Origin: Paraburkholderia sp. SG-MS1
GTDB taxonomy: Bacteria > Pseudomonadota > Gammaproteobacteria > Burkholderiales > Burkholderiaceae
Length of the DNA: 47,365 bases
NCBI RefSeq assembly: GCF_012275575.1
Contig: NZ_NPIH01000245.1
Location: 14,744 to 62,108 of the forward strand
Direction: 5' to 3'
The translations under genes and the position numbers were made by a program. The notes below the pieces were generated by a model that saw only the letters and a program-made list of their open reading frames with translations, made no database searches and was not told the DNA's origin. This document shows, in pieces, positions 24,130 to 32,636 of the stretch (positions are counted from its first letter, which is position 1; each line of letters opens with the position of its first letter).

Positions 24130-25749
24130 CTATTGCGCTGGCAAGCCGGTGATGTTGCTTGTCGTGGTGGAGGACAAAGTCGGAACGATGTTCGCACCGC
24201 CAGCATTCTTGATCGTACTATTAGTGAACACCCAATTGCCGGCGTTGGCGATCGACCCGGCGCCCACCGACGCGCCAGCTGAATTGACTGCTGTGATATT
24301 CACGTTATTGAACGTGAAATTCGTGAACCGGCCCTTCTCTGCTTCGCCTGCAAGCGTATAGCCCGCCACGCCGAACACGGCCGTTTCGACACGCTTCATC
24401 GTGATGTTCTCGAATTTGAAGTTCCGGAAAATTGGATATCCATCTTCGGGTGTGGCCGGCATCACGAGAATCGGCGGCCAGTACGAAGGCTCCATGTACG
24501 TCGAACCAAACGTGGCCGGAACCGTGCCGCCGGCCGGCCACGCTTCGTTGCCTTGCATGAAGTAGTACGCATCGTCGACGGTAATGTCATGGATATAGAC
24601 ATTTTCCATCGTGCCACCGCGCGTCGGCGCCGACTTGAATACGAACGCACTATAGACTGCCGGGCCGCCCGCCTTGTATCCGACGTTGCTGTTGATCTGC
24701 CCGGTAAGCGGCGTGACCTGAATGTTGGACACTTCAATATTGTTCGCGCCACCGGACGTTTCGCTGCCGATGGTAAATGCGGTCGCACCAGCCCGAACCA
24801 CTGAATTGCGGATCACCACGTTCGCGGTCGGCTTGTTGACGCGAAGCCCGTCTCCGTCACGTCCGGACTTGATGACGAAACCATCATCGTTTGCAACGAT
24901 ATCCGCATTCTCTACAAGAACGTTCGTCGAGGAATCCAGATCGATACCGTCGGTACTCGGCATGATCCCCGTCGTGGCACTCGGGAAATTGTAGACTTTG
25001 ACGCCATCCAGATGCACCTGATCCGAGTAACAGATGTGCACGGTCCAGAACGGCGAGTTCTGAACGGTTACGTCCTTGATGGTGATGTTCGTCGAATTGA
25101 AGGTCTCGATGCCGCGCGGGCGCTGCTCGTCCCAATTGAGCGCCCATGTCACGCCGAGCGTCTTGTGAAACGACGTACCATCGCCGTAATAGTGCGACCA
25201 CCACGCTTGCCCATTACCGTCGATCACGCCTTTACCGGTGATAGTCACATTATTGGCATTGCGAACATTGATGATCGCCGATGCCCAGTTCATCTCAATG
25301 CCCTGCACGCGGGTCGGCACCTGCGGGTAGAGAGACAGGCCATCCGGATAAAAGCCATTCGTTGCGCCGGACGCGATGGTCGTCTCGATGTTCCACCATG
25401 TCTGAGCCTGAATGGCCTTCAGCGTCACGCCTTCATCGACTTGCAAGGTCGTATCCGAACCGACGAACAACGCGCCGGTCATGAACGTGCCCTGTGGAAA
25501 TACGACCGTCCCCTTTGCGGCGCTCGCCGCATTGAGTGCTTTCTGAATCGCTGCCGTGTCGTCGCTCGTACCGTCGCCCTTGGCGCCGAAGTCTTTGACG
25601 TTGTACGTCTGGCTAATGGCGGGATCCGCGGGCGTAACCGGGGGTGCCGACGCGGCCGGCTTCCCTGGATCATTGCTCGACCTTACATCCCCACCACACC
25701 CTGCCAGAACCATGCACGCGCTCGCGATCGCCAACAATTTTGTTTTCAT
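24130..25749 (-). CDS. GH28 polygalacturonase-family lipoprotein
   Basis: A 539-residue right-handed beta-helix glycoside hydrolase. The lipoprotein signal is MKTKLLAIASACMVLAGCGG with lipid-bearing Cys18, so it is probably anchored in the outer membrane or surface exposed. GH28 acids are visible: Asp267 in PSTDGID and Asp288-Asp289 in ANDDGFVIKS; GSETSGG (328-334) replaces the GHG motif, as in exo-acting members whose signature is GSEMSGG. The start has a strong AAGGAGGAGG site. It acts on pectin-type galacturonides outside the cell, which suits a plant-associated Burkholderiaceae. It converges with mobR; 122 bp of unassigned sequence lies between. Confidence 0.9.
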   Translation of the reverse strand: MKTKLLAIASACMVLAGCGGDVRSSNDPGKPAASAPPVTPADPAISQTYNVKDFGAKGDGTSDDTAAIQKALNAASAAKGTVVFPQGTFMTGALFVGSDTTLQVDEGVTLKAIQAQTWWNIETTIASGATNGFYPDGLSLYPQVPTRVQGIEMNWASAIINVRNANNVTITGKGVIDGNGQAWWSHYYGDGTSFHKTLGVTWALNWDEQRPRGIETFNSTNITIKDVTVQNSPFWTVHICYSDQVHLDGVKVYNFPSATTGIMPSTDGIDLDSSTNVLVENADIVANDDGFVIKSGRDGDGLRVNKPTANVVIRNSVVRAGATAFTIGSETSGGANNIEVSNIQVTPLTGQINSNVGYKAGGPAVYSAFVFKSAPTRGGTMENVYIHDITVDDAYYFMQGNEAWPAGGTVPATFGSTYMEPSYWPPILVMPATPEDGYPIFRNFKFENITMKRVETAVFGVAGYTLAGEAEKGRFTNFTFNNVNITAVNSAGASVGAGSIANAGNWVFTNSTIKNAGGANIVPTLSSTTTSNITGLPAQ

Positions 25750-25987
25750 GCCTCCTCCTTCTTTCCAAGTTGGAACTCGAAATTTTTGTTGGAGGCCATT
25801 CTCGGCATTCATGCGATGTCAGACAATAGAGTTTACCCTCGACGAATGATTTATCACGCACGGTTTGAATTCACACCCCAAAATTCGACAAGATGTCCCA
25901 TACTGTGAGCCGATTCGGGGGAGTTGCGCCGCGTCCATATCGATTATGCAGTCGCACCTTTCCAGCGGCATGATCCGCAGCAACTCT

Positions 25988-26007
25988 GTGATATGACGTC
26001 ACATCAC
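25988..26007. promoter_or_regulatory. 20-bp near-perfect palindrome around TGACGTCA
   Basis: GTGATATGACGTCACATCAC is self-complementary at 18 of 20 positions. Its centre TGACGTCA and length fit a homodimeric regulator operator. It is 240 bp upstream of the pectinase start and 150 bp upstream of the GFA start. Confidence 0.55.
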
Positions 26008-26032
26008 GATATTCCGCACTCATTAAACTCAC

Positions 26033-26056
26033 GCTGCGAACTCGCAGATTCGCAGC
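26033..26056. promoter_or_regulatory. Perfect 8-bp inverted repeat, 8-bp spacer
   Basis: GCTGCGAA-CTCGCAGA-TTCGCAGC. The spacer partly repeats the arm (CGCAGA), so this is also a short direct-repeat cluster of CGCAG. About 100 bp upstream of the GFA gene. Confidence 0.5.
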
Positions 26057-26157
26057 CGAATCCGGCTATTGGACGCTGACCTTCGGACCATCAATAATCA
26101 TGGATGTACTATTTCCCAATCCATTTCTGCGACGTGCCTACTGACTGAAAACCAGCC

Positions 26158-26559
26158 ATGAAACCATTGCTTGCCGGCGGATGCCTTTGCGGCGCTGTCC
26201 ATTACTCGGTAAAAGACGAGTTCGTCTACGCGTTGAACTGCCACTGTTCAAACTGTCGGCGCGCGACCGGTTCAGCGTTCAAACCATTCGCGGGAATCGA
26301 GCGCGACAAGTTGTGTATCACTGAGGGCAAAGACAACCTGTTGGTTTTCGGTGACGAACAAGCGTCGCACGATGTGCACTGCAAGACATGCGGCAGCCTG
26401 ATGTTTTCAGTGGTTCGTAACGGAGAGTTCGCGCACGTCACGTTGGGAACGCTCACCGACACACCCACCATTCGCCCCACTGCTCATATTTTTGTGGGTT
26501 CAAAGGCGCCGTGGCATGCCATCACCGATCACCTGCCACAGCACGAAGAATTCGACTGA
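26158..26559 (+). CDS. GFA-family (glutathione-dependent formaldehyde-activating enzyme-like) zinc protein
   Basis: A 133-residue protein with the full GFA zinc pattern: GGCLCGAVHY near the N terminus, CHCSNCRRATGSAF in the first third, and CKTCGSLMF in the middle. The founding member Gfa of Paracoccus speeds the condensation of formaldehyde with glutathione; most family members, including short ones like this, have no proven reaction. No glutathione-dependent formaldehyde dehydrogenase gene is nearby, so a formaldehyde role is not supported by context. Confidence 0.9.
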   Translation: MKPLLAGGCLCGAVHYSVKDEFVYALNCHCSNCRRATGSAFKPFAGIERDKLCITEGKDNLLVFGDEQASHDVHCKTCGSLMFSVVRNGEFAHVTLGTLTDTPTIRPTAHIFVGSKAPWHAITDHLPQHEEFD

Positions 26560-26630
26560 TGGTTAGACGCTGTTGCACCCGGACTATCGGTTCAATGTCG
26601 GCGACGCGATAGAACCCTTTGCGCCGGGCT

Positions 26631-26651
26631 GACGCGGAAATCATCCGCGTC
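26631..26651. terminator. Hairpin between convergent GFA and MHS-transporter genes
   Basis: GACGCGGA-AATCA-TCCGCGTC, a perfect 8-bp stem with a 5-base loop, in the 180-bp convergent gap. The tails are not T-rich, so it is at best a weak terminator or a Rho-assisted 3' end. Confidence 0.4.
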
Positions 26652-26739
26652 ACCGTCTCTTCGCATTGTCGAACGCAAGCGTCGCATCGGGCCACTTCTG
26701 CCCCGCCACAGACATCTGAAATTGCCGGCCGGGGGCCAC

Positions 26740-28131
26740 TCAGACTCCTTCTCCCGCCGCGCCAATATGCTTCCGGGTCCGGTTGGCCTTTTCCTTTCCG
26801 GGTATCTCGCGCCCGCGCAACGAACAGCCCGATGTCTCCGTCACGAAGATCAGCGCCAACGCGCCAATCACACACGCGCCCATCATGTAGTACGCCGGCA
26901 CGAGCACATTGCCGGTGCGAGCGATGAACCATTCGTTCACCATCGGCGCCGTGCCGCCGAAGATCGACGTCGACACGTTGTAGGCAATCGCCATCCCTGC
27001 ATAACGCACCTGCGTGGGAAACATCGCGGGGAACATCGCCGAGATGCTCGCCAGTTGCGGAACATACAGCAGGCCGAGCACGGAAAACCCGATGAGTGCT
27101 CCGGCAATGCCATGCTTCATCAGAAGGAACATCGGAATCGCAGCGACAAAGAGTCCGACGAGAGAAAACCACCAGACGTTCTTGCGCCCGATCCGATCCG
27201 AGAACGTGCCGGCAAAAGGAAGAAACACCATCATCGCCAGCATGCCGATAAGCGGGACCAGCAACGACATGTTGTCGCTCATGCCCAGTTGCTTCTGCAT
27301 GAAAGTCGGCATATAAGCCAGCAACACGTAATTGACGACGTTAAGCGCCACGACGAGGCCGCCCAGCAACACCAATGGCTTCCAGTATCCGGCCAGCAGG
27401 GCTTTCAGCGAAACGCAGCTCTGCTGCGCCTTGTGGCTCGATTGTTCCAGCTCGATGAAGACGGGCGTGTCCTCCAGCTTCGAGCGCAGATAGAAACCAA
27501 TCAGGCCGAGCGGCGCGGCGATCAGGAACGGCAGCCGCCATCCCCACTCGTGCATGGCGGCGTTGCCGAGTGCGACCGAACAGCCGAGCATTAAAAACGC
27601 GCCGAGCGAAAAGCCTGCTAGCGTCGCGAATTCGAGAAAGCTCCCGCAAAAGCCGCGTTTCTTGTCCGGTGCGTATTCAGCCATGAAGGTGGCCGCGCCG
27701 CCGTACTCTCCACCGGTCGAGAAACCCTGAATCATCCGCAAAACGATCAGCAGCGCCGGCGCCCACCATCCAATGCGCGCATAGGTCGGCACGAGACCGA
27801 CCAGTAGCGTGGCCACCGACATCAGGATGATCGTCAGCGCCAGGACGTGCTTGCGGCCCAGCCTGTCGCCGAGCGGGCCCCAGAAAAGTCCGCCGAGTGG
27901 ACGAACCAGAAATGAAATCGCAAAGGTGGCCAGTGCGAAAAGCGTGGCCTGAGCCGTACCGCCGGGAAAGAGCGCGGCCGATATGTAGGTCAGGCCATAG
28001 GCATAGATGCCGTAGTCGAACCATTCCGTCGCATTACCGAGTGCCGATGCGGCGATGGCGCGCCGCAACTGGCTCCGTGAGCCGGCTTGCACTGTCTCGC
28101 TGTCCGTGTCCCATGACTGTACGTAGTCCAT
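26740..28131 (-). CDS. MHS-family MFS transporter, ProP-like osmoprotectant symporter
   Basis: A 463-residue, 12-helix major facilitator. It aligns through its length with E. coli ProP: ALGNATEWFDYGIYAYGL, RPLGGLFWGPLGDRLGRKH, IQGFSTGGEYGGAATFMAEY, and MFPTQVRYAGMAIAYN near the end. It lacks the C-terminal coiled coil of ProP, so ProP-type osmosensing is not expected. The start at 28131 has AGGAGG. It is the next gene after eutA on the same strand with an 81-bp gap, so it may be the last gene of the ehu-eut transcript. ProP transports proline, glycine betaine and ectoine, so a role as second ectoine or hydroxyectoine importer is likely but unproven; other MHS members carry dicarboxylates or aromatic acids. 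Confidence 0.82.
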   Translation of the reverse strand: MDYVQSWDTDSETVQAGSRSQLRRAIAASALGNATEWFDYGIYAYGLTYISAALFPGGTAQATLFALATFAISFLVRPLGGLFWGPLGDRLGRKHVLALTIILMSVATLLVGLVPTYARIGWWAPALLIVLRMIQGFSTGGEYGGAATFMAEYAPDKKRGFCGSFLEFATLAGFSLGAFLMLGCSVALGNAAMHEWGWRLPFLIAAPLGLIGFYLRSKLEDTPVFIELEQSSHKAQQSCVSLKALLAGYWKPLVLLGGLVVALNVVNYVLLAYMPTFMQKQLGMSDNMSLLVPLIGMLAMMVFLPFAGTFSDRIGRKNVWWFSLVGLFVAAIPMFLLMKHGIAGALIGFSVLGLLYVPQLASISAMFPAMFPTQVRYAGMAIAYNVSTSIFGGTAPMVNEWFIARTGNVLVPAYYMMGACVIGALALIFVTETSGCSLRGREIPGKEKANRTRKHIGAAGEGV

Positions 28132-28212
28132 TGTTCCTCCTGAATGTCGAGCGATGCGACGCATTCAGAACCGCGTCGAATTCATCAATATCGGTAAGCC
28201 GTTCGTCGAACC

Positions 28213-28992
28213 TCAACGTACAGACGACGGCAGCGGTAATGTCATCAATCGTCCCCGTTCGGGTTCGGTGTTATTGCTGCCACAAAGGCGCAAACACATC
28301 CAGGCGGTCGCGAGATTGCTGCTCACAGCGGGCTTGCCGATCGACGCCTCGATCCGCGCAATGACGGCCGCCGCTCGTACCGCCGTGCACGAAATGAAAA
28401 GCGCATCGGATTCCGCCGCCGTCGCGGCGCGGGCGAACGCGATGATGTCGTCGTGTGAGATGCGCGCCATCTCGCGGTCATCGGTGAGGCCCATGCACGT
28501 AAACCGGTCGATGACAAAACCTTGCGCGGCAAAGTACTCCGCCATTGGCTGGCTCGTTTCAACGGTGTACGGCGTCAGCACGCTGATGCGCCGCGCGCCG
28601 AGCGCGTGCAGCGCGGCCACCGAGGCAGCCGTCGGCGTGACCACGCGCGCCTTCGGCTTCGCCGCCTGAATCGCCTGCTCGATCTCCGCGTCGCCGATCA
28701 CCACGGACGCCGACGTGCACGAATACATCACCACGTCGAGCGCTTCGTCGGGCAGGATCAATGCGGCGCCCGCGGTCAGCGACGGCTGCATCGCCCGCAG
28801 ATTGACCGGCGTCACCGGATTCGCGTAAGGCACACGGTTCACGTAAATGCCGATGCGTTCGCTCGCCACGAGCGCCGCAAAGTCCGGCTCGGTCGTGTGA
28901 TCGGTTGCCAGAATCACGAGGCCGATACGTTTGTGGACGGCACGTTCGTCAAGACGTGGCGGGTAGGCTGAGGACTGGATGGCGGTTTGCAT
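28213..28992 (-). CDS. eutA: Asp/Glu racemase-superfamily protein EutA (hydroxyectoine utilization)
   Basis: A 259-residue member of the Asp/Glu racemase, maleate isomerase and arylmalonate decarboxylase superfamily, with the two active-site cysteines in place: Cys92 in YSCTSAS and Cys202 in ISCTAVR. In ectoine catabolic clusters this gene is eutA; together with EutB and EutC it is proposed to convert 5-hydroxyectoine to ectoine. The ATG is only 3 bp after the ehuD stop, indicating translational coupling to the transporter operon. eutB and eutC are 12 kb away on the other side of the island, a split arrangement. Confidence 0.85.
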   Translation of the reverse strand: MQTAIQSSAYPPRLDERAVHKRIGLVILATDHTTEPDFAALVASERIGIYVNRVPYANPVTPVNLRAMQPSLTAGAALILPDEALDVVMYSCTSASVVIGDAEIEQAIQAAKPKARVVTPTAASVAALHALGARRISVLTPYTVETSQPMAEYFAAQGFVIDRFTCMGLTDDREMARISHDDIIAFARAATAAESDALFISCTAVRAAAVIARIEASIGKPAVSSNLATAWMCLRLCGSNNTEPERGRLMTLPLPSSVR

Positions 28993-28995
28993 CGC

Positions 28996-29655
28996 TCAAT
29001 GCCCGAGATCGGGAAAGCGCTTTTCGAGCAACCGCACACCGGTTACCGCGACCAGACTGATGCACAGAAACAGCACACCCACCAGCGTCATCGGTTCGAG
29101 GTAACGGTAGTCCGTGTTCGCGATGATCTTCGCTTCGTTCATCAATTCGAGCACGGTGATCGCGGACAGCAGCGGTGTTTCCTTGAACATAGAAATCAGA
29201 TAGTTCGCGAGCGCGGGCAGCATCGGCGGAACCGCTTCAGGCAGGATAATGTGCTGCCACGTTTGCGACGGGCTCAGATTGCACGCCTTGGCCGCTTCCC
29301 ACTGCCCGCGCGGCACGTTTTCGATGCCGCTCCGGTAGACCTCCGCCGTATAGGTCGCATAGTGCACACCGAGCGCGAGCACACCGGCCGCGAGTGCGGG
29401 CATGCGCACGCCGATGTCGGGCAATACATAGAACACGAAATACAGTTGCACGAGCAAAGGCGTGCCACGGATGAAGCTCACCACCAGCGTCGTGGCACGC
29501 GCCACCGCGCGATTTGGCGACAGGCGCAGAATCGCGAACGCCATACCGACCACCGCCGCCACGATCGCGCCGAGCAAAGTCGCGAGTACGGTGATCTTCA
29601 TACCTTGCAGCAAGATCGGCAGAATCTCGCGTGCGAAACTCCAGTCCCATTCCAT
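28996..29655 (-). CDS. ehuD: Ectoine/hydroxyectoine ABC transporter permease EhuD
   Basis: A 219-residue polar-amino-acid-type ABC permease (HisM/GlnP family) with five predicted helices and the coupling-helix motif EAAKACNLSPSQTWQHIILP. It should pair with EhuC in the membrane and be driven by EhuA. It starts 4 bp after the ehuC stop and leads into eutA. The assignment to ectoine rests on the complete catabolic context; the family alone says polar amino acid uptake. Confidence 0.87.
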   Translation of the reverse strand: MEWDWSFAREILPILLQGMKITVLATLLGAIVAAVVGMAFAILRLSPNRAVARATTLVVSFIRGTPLLVQLYFVFYVLPDIGVRMPALAAGVLALGVHYATYTAEVYRSGIENVPRGQWEAAKACNLSPSQTWQHIILPEAVPPMLPALANYLISMFKETPLLSAITVLELMNEAKIIANTDYRYLEPMTLVGVLFLCISLVAVTGVRLLEKRFPDLGH

Positions 29656-29659
29656 GCGA

Positions 29660-30319
29660 CTATCTCCTCATCCCGTCGAGACCCAGGCTCATGCGCCGCT
29701 CCAGCTTGCGCATGCCGAACCCAATCAGGCACGCCATCGCGAAGTAAAGCGCGAGAATCGTCGCGAACGGTATCAACGTATTGCCGGTTTGCGAGCGTAC
29801 GACCTGCGCCTGAAACGTCATGTCGCCCAGCGAGATCAGCGATACGACGGCCGTGCCCTTGAGCAGCTCGATGGCGTTGTTGCCGAAGGTCGGCAGCATC
29901 AGCGGCAACGCTTGCGGCAGGATCACGTGGCGCATGCGCTGATAGCGGGACAGATTCAACGCAATGCATGCGTTGCGCTGCTCCTCACCAATCGCGACGA
30001 CCGCACCGCGCACCACTTCCGCGCCATATGCACCCACGTTCAGCCCGAGTGCGAGCACACCGGCCTGCAACGGCGTGAGGGTGAATCCAACCATCGGCAA
30101 AACGAAATACGCCCAGAACAACTGGACGAATACCGACGTGCCGCGAAAGAACTCGATATACGAGGTGGCCAGCGAGCGCACCACGACGAAGCGCGACAGC
30201 CGCCCGAGCCCAGCCATGAACGCCATGACGAGCGCAAGCGCAGTCCCCATTACAGTGAGTTCGACGGTTGTCTGCGCGCCTTTCAGAATCAGCAGCAGGT
30301 AGCCGGACCAGTCGTTCAT
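29660..30319 (-). CDS. ehuC: Ectoine/hydroxyectoine ABC transporter permease EhuC
   Basis: A 219-residue HisM/GlnP-family permease beginning MNDWSGYLLLILKGAQTTVE, with the coupling motif NACIALNLSRYQRMRHVILP. GAGGTG precedes the ATG at 30319. A strong 14-bp hairpin separates it from ehuB. Same length as EhuD, with which it should form the heterodimeric channel. Confidence 0.87.
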   Translation of the reverse strand: MNDWSGYLLLILKGAQTTVELTVMGTALALVMAFMAGLGRLSRFVVVRSLATSYIEFFRGTSVFVQLFWAYFVLPMVGFTLTPLQAGVLALGLNVGAYGAEVVRGAVVAIGEEQRNACIALNLSRYQRMRHVILPQALPLMLPTFGNNAIELLKGTAVVSLISLGDMTFQAQVVRSQTGNTLIPFATILALYFAMACLIGFGMRKLERRMSLGLDGMRR

Positions 30320-30347
30320 GAACGCACCTCGTCGTGCTTCGGGTTGG

Positions 30348-30382
30348 CTGTTCGATGTGCTACCGCACAGCACATCGAACAG
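30348..30382 (-). other. 14-bp perfect intercistronic hairpin between ehuB and ehuC
   Basis: CTGTTCGATGTGCT-ACCGCAC-AGCACATCGAACAG: two perfectly complementary 14-base arms and a 7-base loop, 13 bp after the ehuB stop and 28 bp before the ehuC start in the direction of transcription. There is no T-run. Such hairpins after a binding-protein gene commonly protect its mRNA and keep it more abundant than the permease mRNA. Confidence 0.75.
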
Positions 30383-30394
30383 GCTCGAGTGGGC

Positions 30395-31237
30395 TCAGTT
30401 CTTCGCAGCACACAGCTTGTCGCGGCTCGTGGACATTGCGGCCTTGGCCGAGAATCCGTACGGCTCGACGATCTTCGCGAACTCGCCGGACTCCTTCATC
30501 TTCTTTAACTCGACGTCGAACGCGTCGCGCAACGCAGTGTCCTGCTTGCGGAACGCGACGCCGTCGCATTGCACCGGCGTGCCCTGCACCGGTGCGATCG
30601 ATTCCAGATTGGCGTCTTTCGCTTTCGCGAGCAGATCGCTGATCGACAGCAGCGGAAGCGCGAATGCGTCGATACGGCCGTCCTGCAGCATCTTCAACCC
30701 GCTCTGGCCATCCGGCACGATGACGACGCGCTCGGTCGGGATATGCGCGGCGGTCGCGAGTTTCTGTTCGGTAGTGCCGCCCTCCACGCCAATCACCGCC
30801 TTCGGGTCCTTCGCGATTTCCTCGTAAGTCTTGATGCTTCTGGTGTTGCCCTTCTTGACGGCGAATGCTTCGACCGCGCACAGCACGGGCTCGGAATACG
30901 CCACGGCTGCGCAGCGCTGCGGCGTCATGAAGAGACCGGCCGCGATCGCGTCATGCCGCCCCACCGCGAGGCCGGGAATCATCGCGCCGTATTCGGAGAT
31001 CGACGCGACGATGTCGTTGACGCCGAGCTTCCTGAACACCGCGCGCGCCACATCGGGCGCGGCGCCCGTCACCTTGCCGTCGGCGCCGACCGCGGTGAAC
31101 GGCGGTTCGTTGGCAATCGCGATGCGCGCGAAACCCTGCTCCCTGAGCTGAGCGAGCTTATCCTGCGCGGCGACTGCAACGCCGGTCAGCGTCAGCAGCG
31201 ACAACGTCCCCGTGATCAGCATTCCCTTCAATTTCAT
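30395..31237 (-). CDS. ehuB: Ectoine/hydroxyectoine periplasmic binding protein EhuB
   Basis: A 280-residue SBP of the polar amino acid family 3. Signal peptide MKLKGMLITGTLSLLTLTGV with cleavage near AVA-AQD. The mature start shows the usual strand IAIANEPPFTAVGADGKVTG, and the hinge segments IGVEGGTTEQKL and QDGRIDAFALP are present. AGGAG lies 10 bases upstream of the ATG at 31237. In Sinorhizobium EhuB binds ectoine and hydroxyectoine in an aromatic cage; here the specificity is inferred from the operon. Confidence 0.88.
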   Translation of the reverse strand: MKLKGMLITGTLSLLTLTGVAVAAQDKLAQLREQGFARIAIANEPPFTAVGADGKVTGAAPDVARAVFRKLGVNDIVASISEYGAMIPGLAVGRHDAIAAGLFMTPQRCAAVAYSEPVLCAVEAFAVKKGNTRSIKTYEEIAKDPKAVIGVEGGTTEQKLATAAHIPTERVVIVPDGQSGLKMLQDGRIDAFALPLLSISDLLAKAKDANLESIAPVQGTPVQCDGVAFRKQDTALRDAFDVELKKMKESGEFAKIVEPYGFSAKAAMSTSRDKLCAAKN

Positions 31238-31292
31238 GATTTTTTTCTCCTGGAGCGTGGTAGTGATCAACGGCCTGCGTGGCCGGCGCCGT

Positions 31293-32195
31293 TCAGAGCC
31301 GGTGACCCGCGGCGATGATCTTGCGCAGGAACGCCTGGGTGCGCTCATGCTTGGGATGACTGAATATGTCCTCTGGCTTGCCTTCCTCGACGATCCTGCC
31401 GCGATCGAAAAACAGCACGCGGTCGGCAAAATCGTGGGCGAAACCCATTTCATGCGTGACAAGCAGCATCGTCATATCGGTTTCGCTGGCGAGCCGGTGC
31501 ATGACGTTCAGGACTTCTTCGACGAGCTCAGGGTCGAGCGCTGACGTTACTTCGTCGAACAGCATGATCTTCGGTGCAAGAGCAAGCGCCCGCGCAATCG
31601 CCACGCGCTGCTTCTGCCCGCCGGACAGCTGCGCCGGGCGGCTCTTCGCCTTGTCCGCCATGCCGACCATGTCGAGCAGTTCCAGCGCGCGCTTTTCCGC
31701 CGATTCACGGCTCTCGCCTTTGGTCAGCATCGGCGCGAGTGTGACGTTATCGAGCACGTTCTTATGAGGAAACAGGTTGAAGTGCTGGAAGACCATGCCG
31801 ACCTTCTCGCGCATCCTCTGCAGATGCCGCTCGTTCGCGGGCACCATGTGCGCGCCGCGTTGCATATGAAACAGCTGCTCGCCGTCCATTTCAACGTGAC
31901 CGCCGTCGATCGACTCGAGCGTCATCAGAATGCGCAGGATCGTGGTCTTGCCGGACCCGGATGGACCGATCAACGCGAGCTTCTCGCCGGGCATGACGTC
32001 GAGCGACAGCTCGTCGAGCACGGTCAGCGCGCCGTAACGCTTCGTCATGCGATCGATTCTGATCAACGGACGGCTCGCCTGCGCCGCGGGGCGTGGGTCA
32101 AAGGTGCTGCCCGGCGCCGCCGGCAAGCCGGACGGAAGGGTCGCTGAGGCGATATCTGAAACGCTCAGCAGATCGGTGACTCGCGCGGTATTCAT
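31293..32195 (-). CDS. ehuA: Ectoine/hydroxyectoine ABC transporter ATPase EhuA
   Basis: A 300-residue ABC ATPase of the GlnQ/HisP type. Walker A GPSGSGKT, signature LSGGQKQR, Walker B IMLFDEVTS, and the switch histidine in LLVTHEMGF are all present. A 43-residue Ala/Pro-rich extension precedes the domain (IRIDRMTKRYGALTVLDELS), so an internal start is possible; the ATG at 32195 has only a weak ribosome site. First gene of the ehuABCD-eutA operon, divergent from doeA, with two copies of the candidate EnuR operator in the 441-bp gap. Confidence 0.88.
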   Translation of the reverse strand: MNTARVTDLLSVSDIASATLPSGLPAAPGSTFDPRPAAQASRPLIRIDRMTKRYGALTVLDELSLDVMPGEKLALIGPSGSGKTTILRILMTLESIDGGHVEMDGEQLFHMQRGAHMVPANERHLQRMREKVGMVFQHFNLFPHKNVLDNVTLAPMLTKGESRESAEKRALELLDMVGMADKAKSRPAQLSGGQKQRVAIARALALAPKIMLFDEVTSALDPELVEEVLNVMHRLASETDMTMLLVTHEMGFAHDFADRVLFFDRGRIVEEGKPEDIFSHPKHERTQAFLRKIIAAGHRL

Positions 32196-32302
32196 CTCGA
32201 TTCGGGTTCCCGTTCCTCATACCAAGGCTTGACTGGAGGCGGTGCAGCTGCGCAGGCAGAGCCGCTATGCAAATCAGAATACAAAGCCATATTCATGATC
32301 CG

Positions 32303-32318
32303 ATTGCTCTAGAACAAT
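32303..32318 (+). promoter_or_regulatory. Candidate EnuR operator, site 1
   Basis: ATTGCTCTAGAACAAT, the most symmetric of four copies of AWTGMWCTAGVACAWT in the island (7 of 8 positions pair across the centre). It lies 108 bp upstream of ehuA. The match to the copy before enuR (AATGCTCTAGGACAAT) is 14 of 16. Confidence 0.7.
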
Positions 32319-32487
32319 TATTTTTCGCGCCCCAAAACGGGCCGCGCGATGCCGCACGAGAGGGCTTTCATGCACCAGGCCGGCGTGCGGATCGGTGCGC
32401 ATCAGGGGCAATACCTATGCGACGCAGCGCGAACGTCCGGCGCAGTTTTTCACGTTCCGTGCAACGCGCTTCAGGCCAGCAACGAAG

Positions 32488-32532
32488 ATTGAACTAGCAC
32501 ATTAAAAGGCGCTTTTTCGCGGCATTAGACTG
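32488..32532 (+). promoter_or_regulatory. Candidate EnuR operator, site 2, in doeA promoter module
   Basis: Operator copy ATTGAACTAGCACATT (32488-32503), followed by GGCGCTTTTT and then CATTAGACTG (32523-32532). The whole stretch is repeated upstream of eutB (42013-42056, other strand) with nearly the same spacing. TAGACT can serve as a -10 box; the operator then overlaps the -35 zone, as for a repressor. The doeA ATG is 105 bp downstream. Confidence 0.7.
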
Positions 32533-32636
32533 CGGCGAGAAATACCCACGGGCACCCACAAGCATTCACAAGCGCCCCATCGTGTGCATGAGGCGCGACA
32601 CTTCCGCAACGACGTCACGCTCAAAGAGAGGGAAAG

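Larger units (their letters stand above)
25750..26157. promoter_or_regulatory. 408-bp divergent control region with two palindromes
   Basis: This AT-richer gap separates the GH28 gene (minus) from the GFA gene (plus). It holds two clear dyads, listed separately (25988-26007 and 26033-26056), and no gene. It probably carries both promoters. Confidence 0.5.
32196..32636. promoter_or_regulatory. 441-bp divergent control region of ehuA and doeA
   Basis: No gene. It carries candidate EnuR sites at 32303-32318 and 32488-32503, the second inside the promoter module shared with eutB. The part next to ehuA is AT-rich around 32275-32330. Confidence 0.7.
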
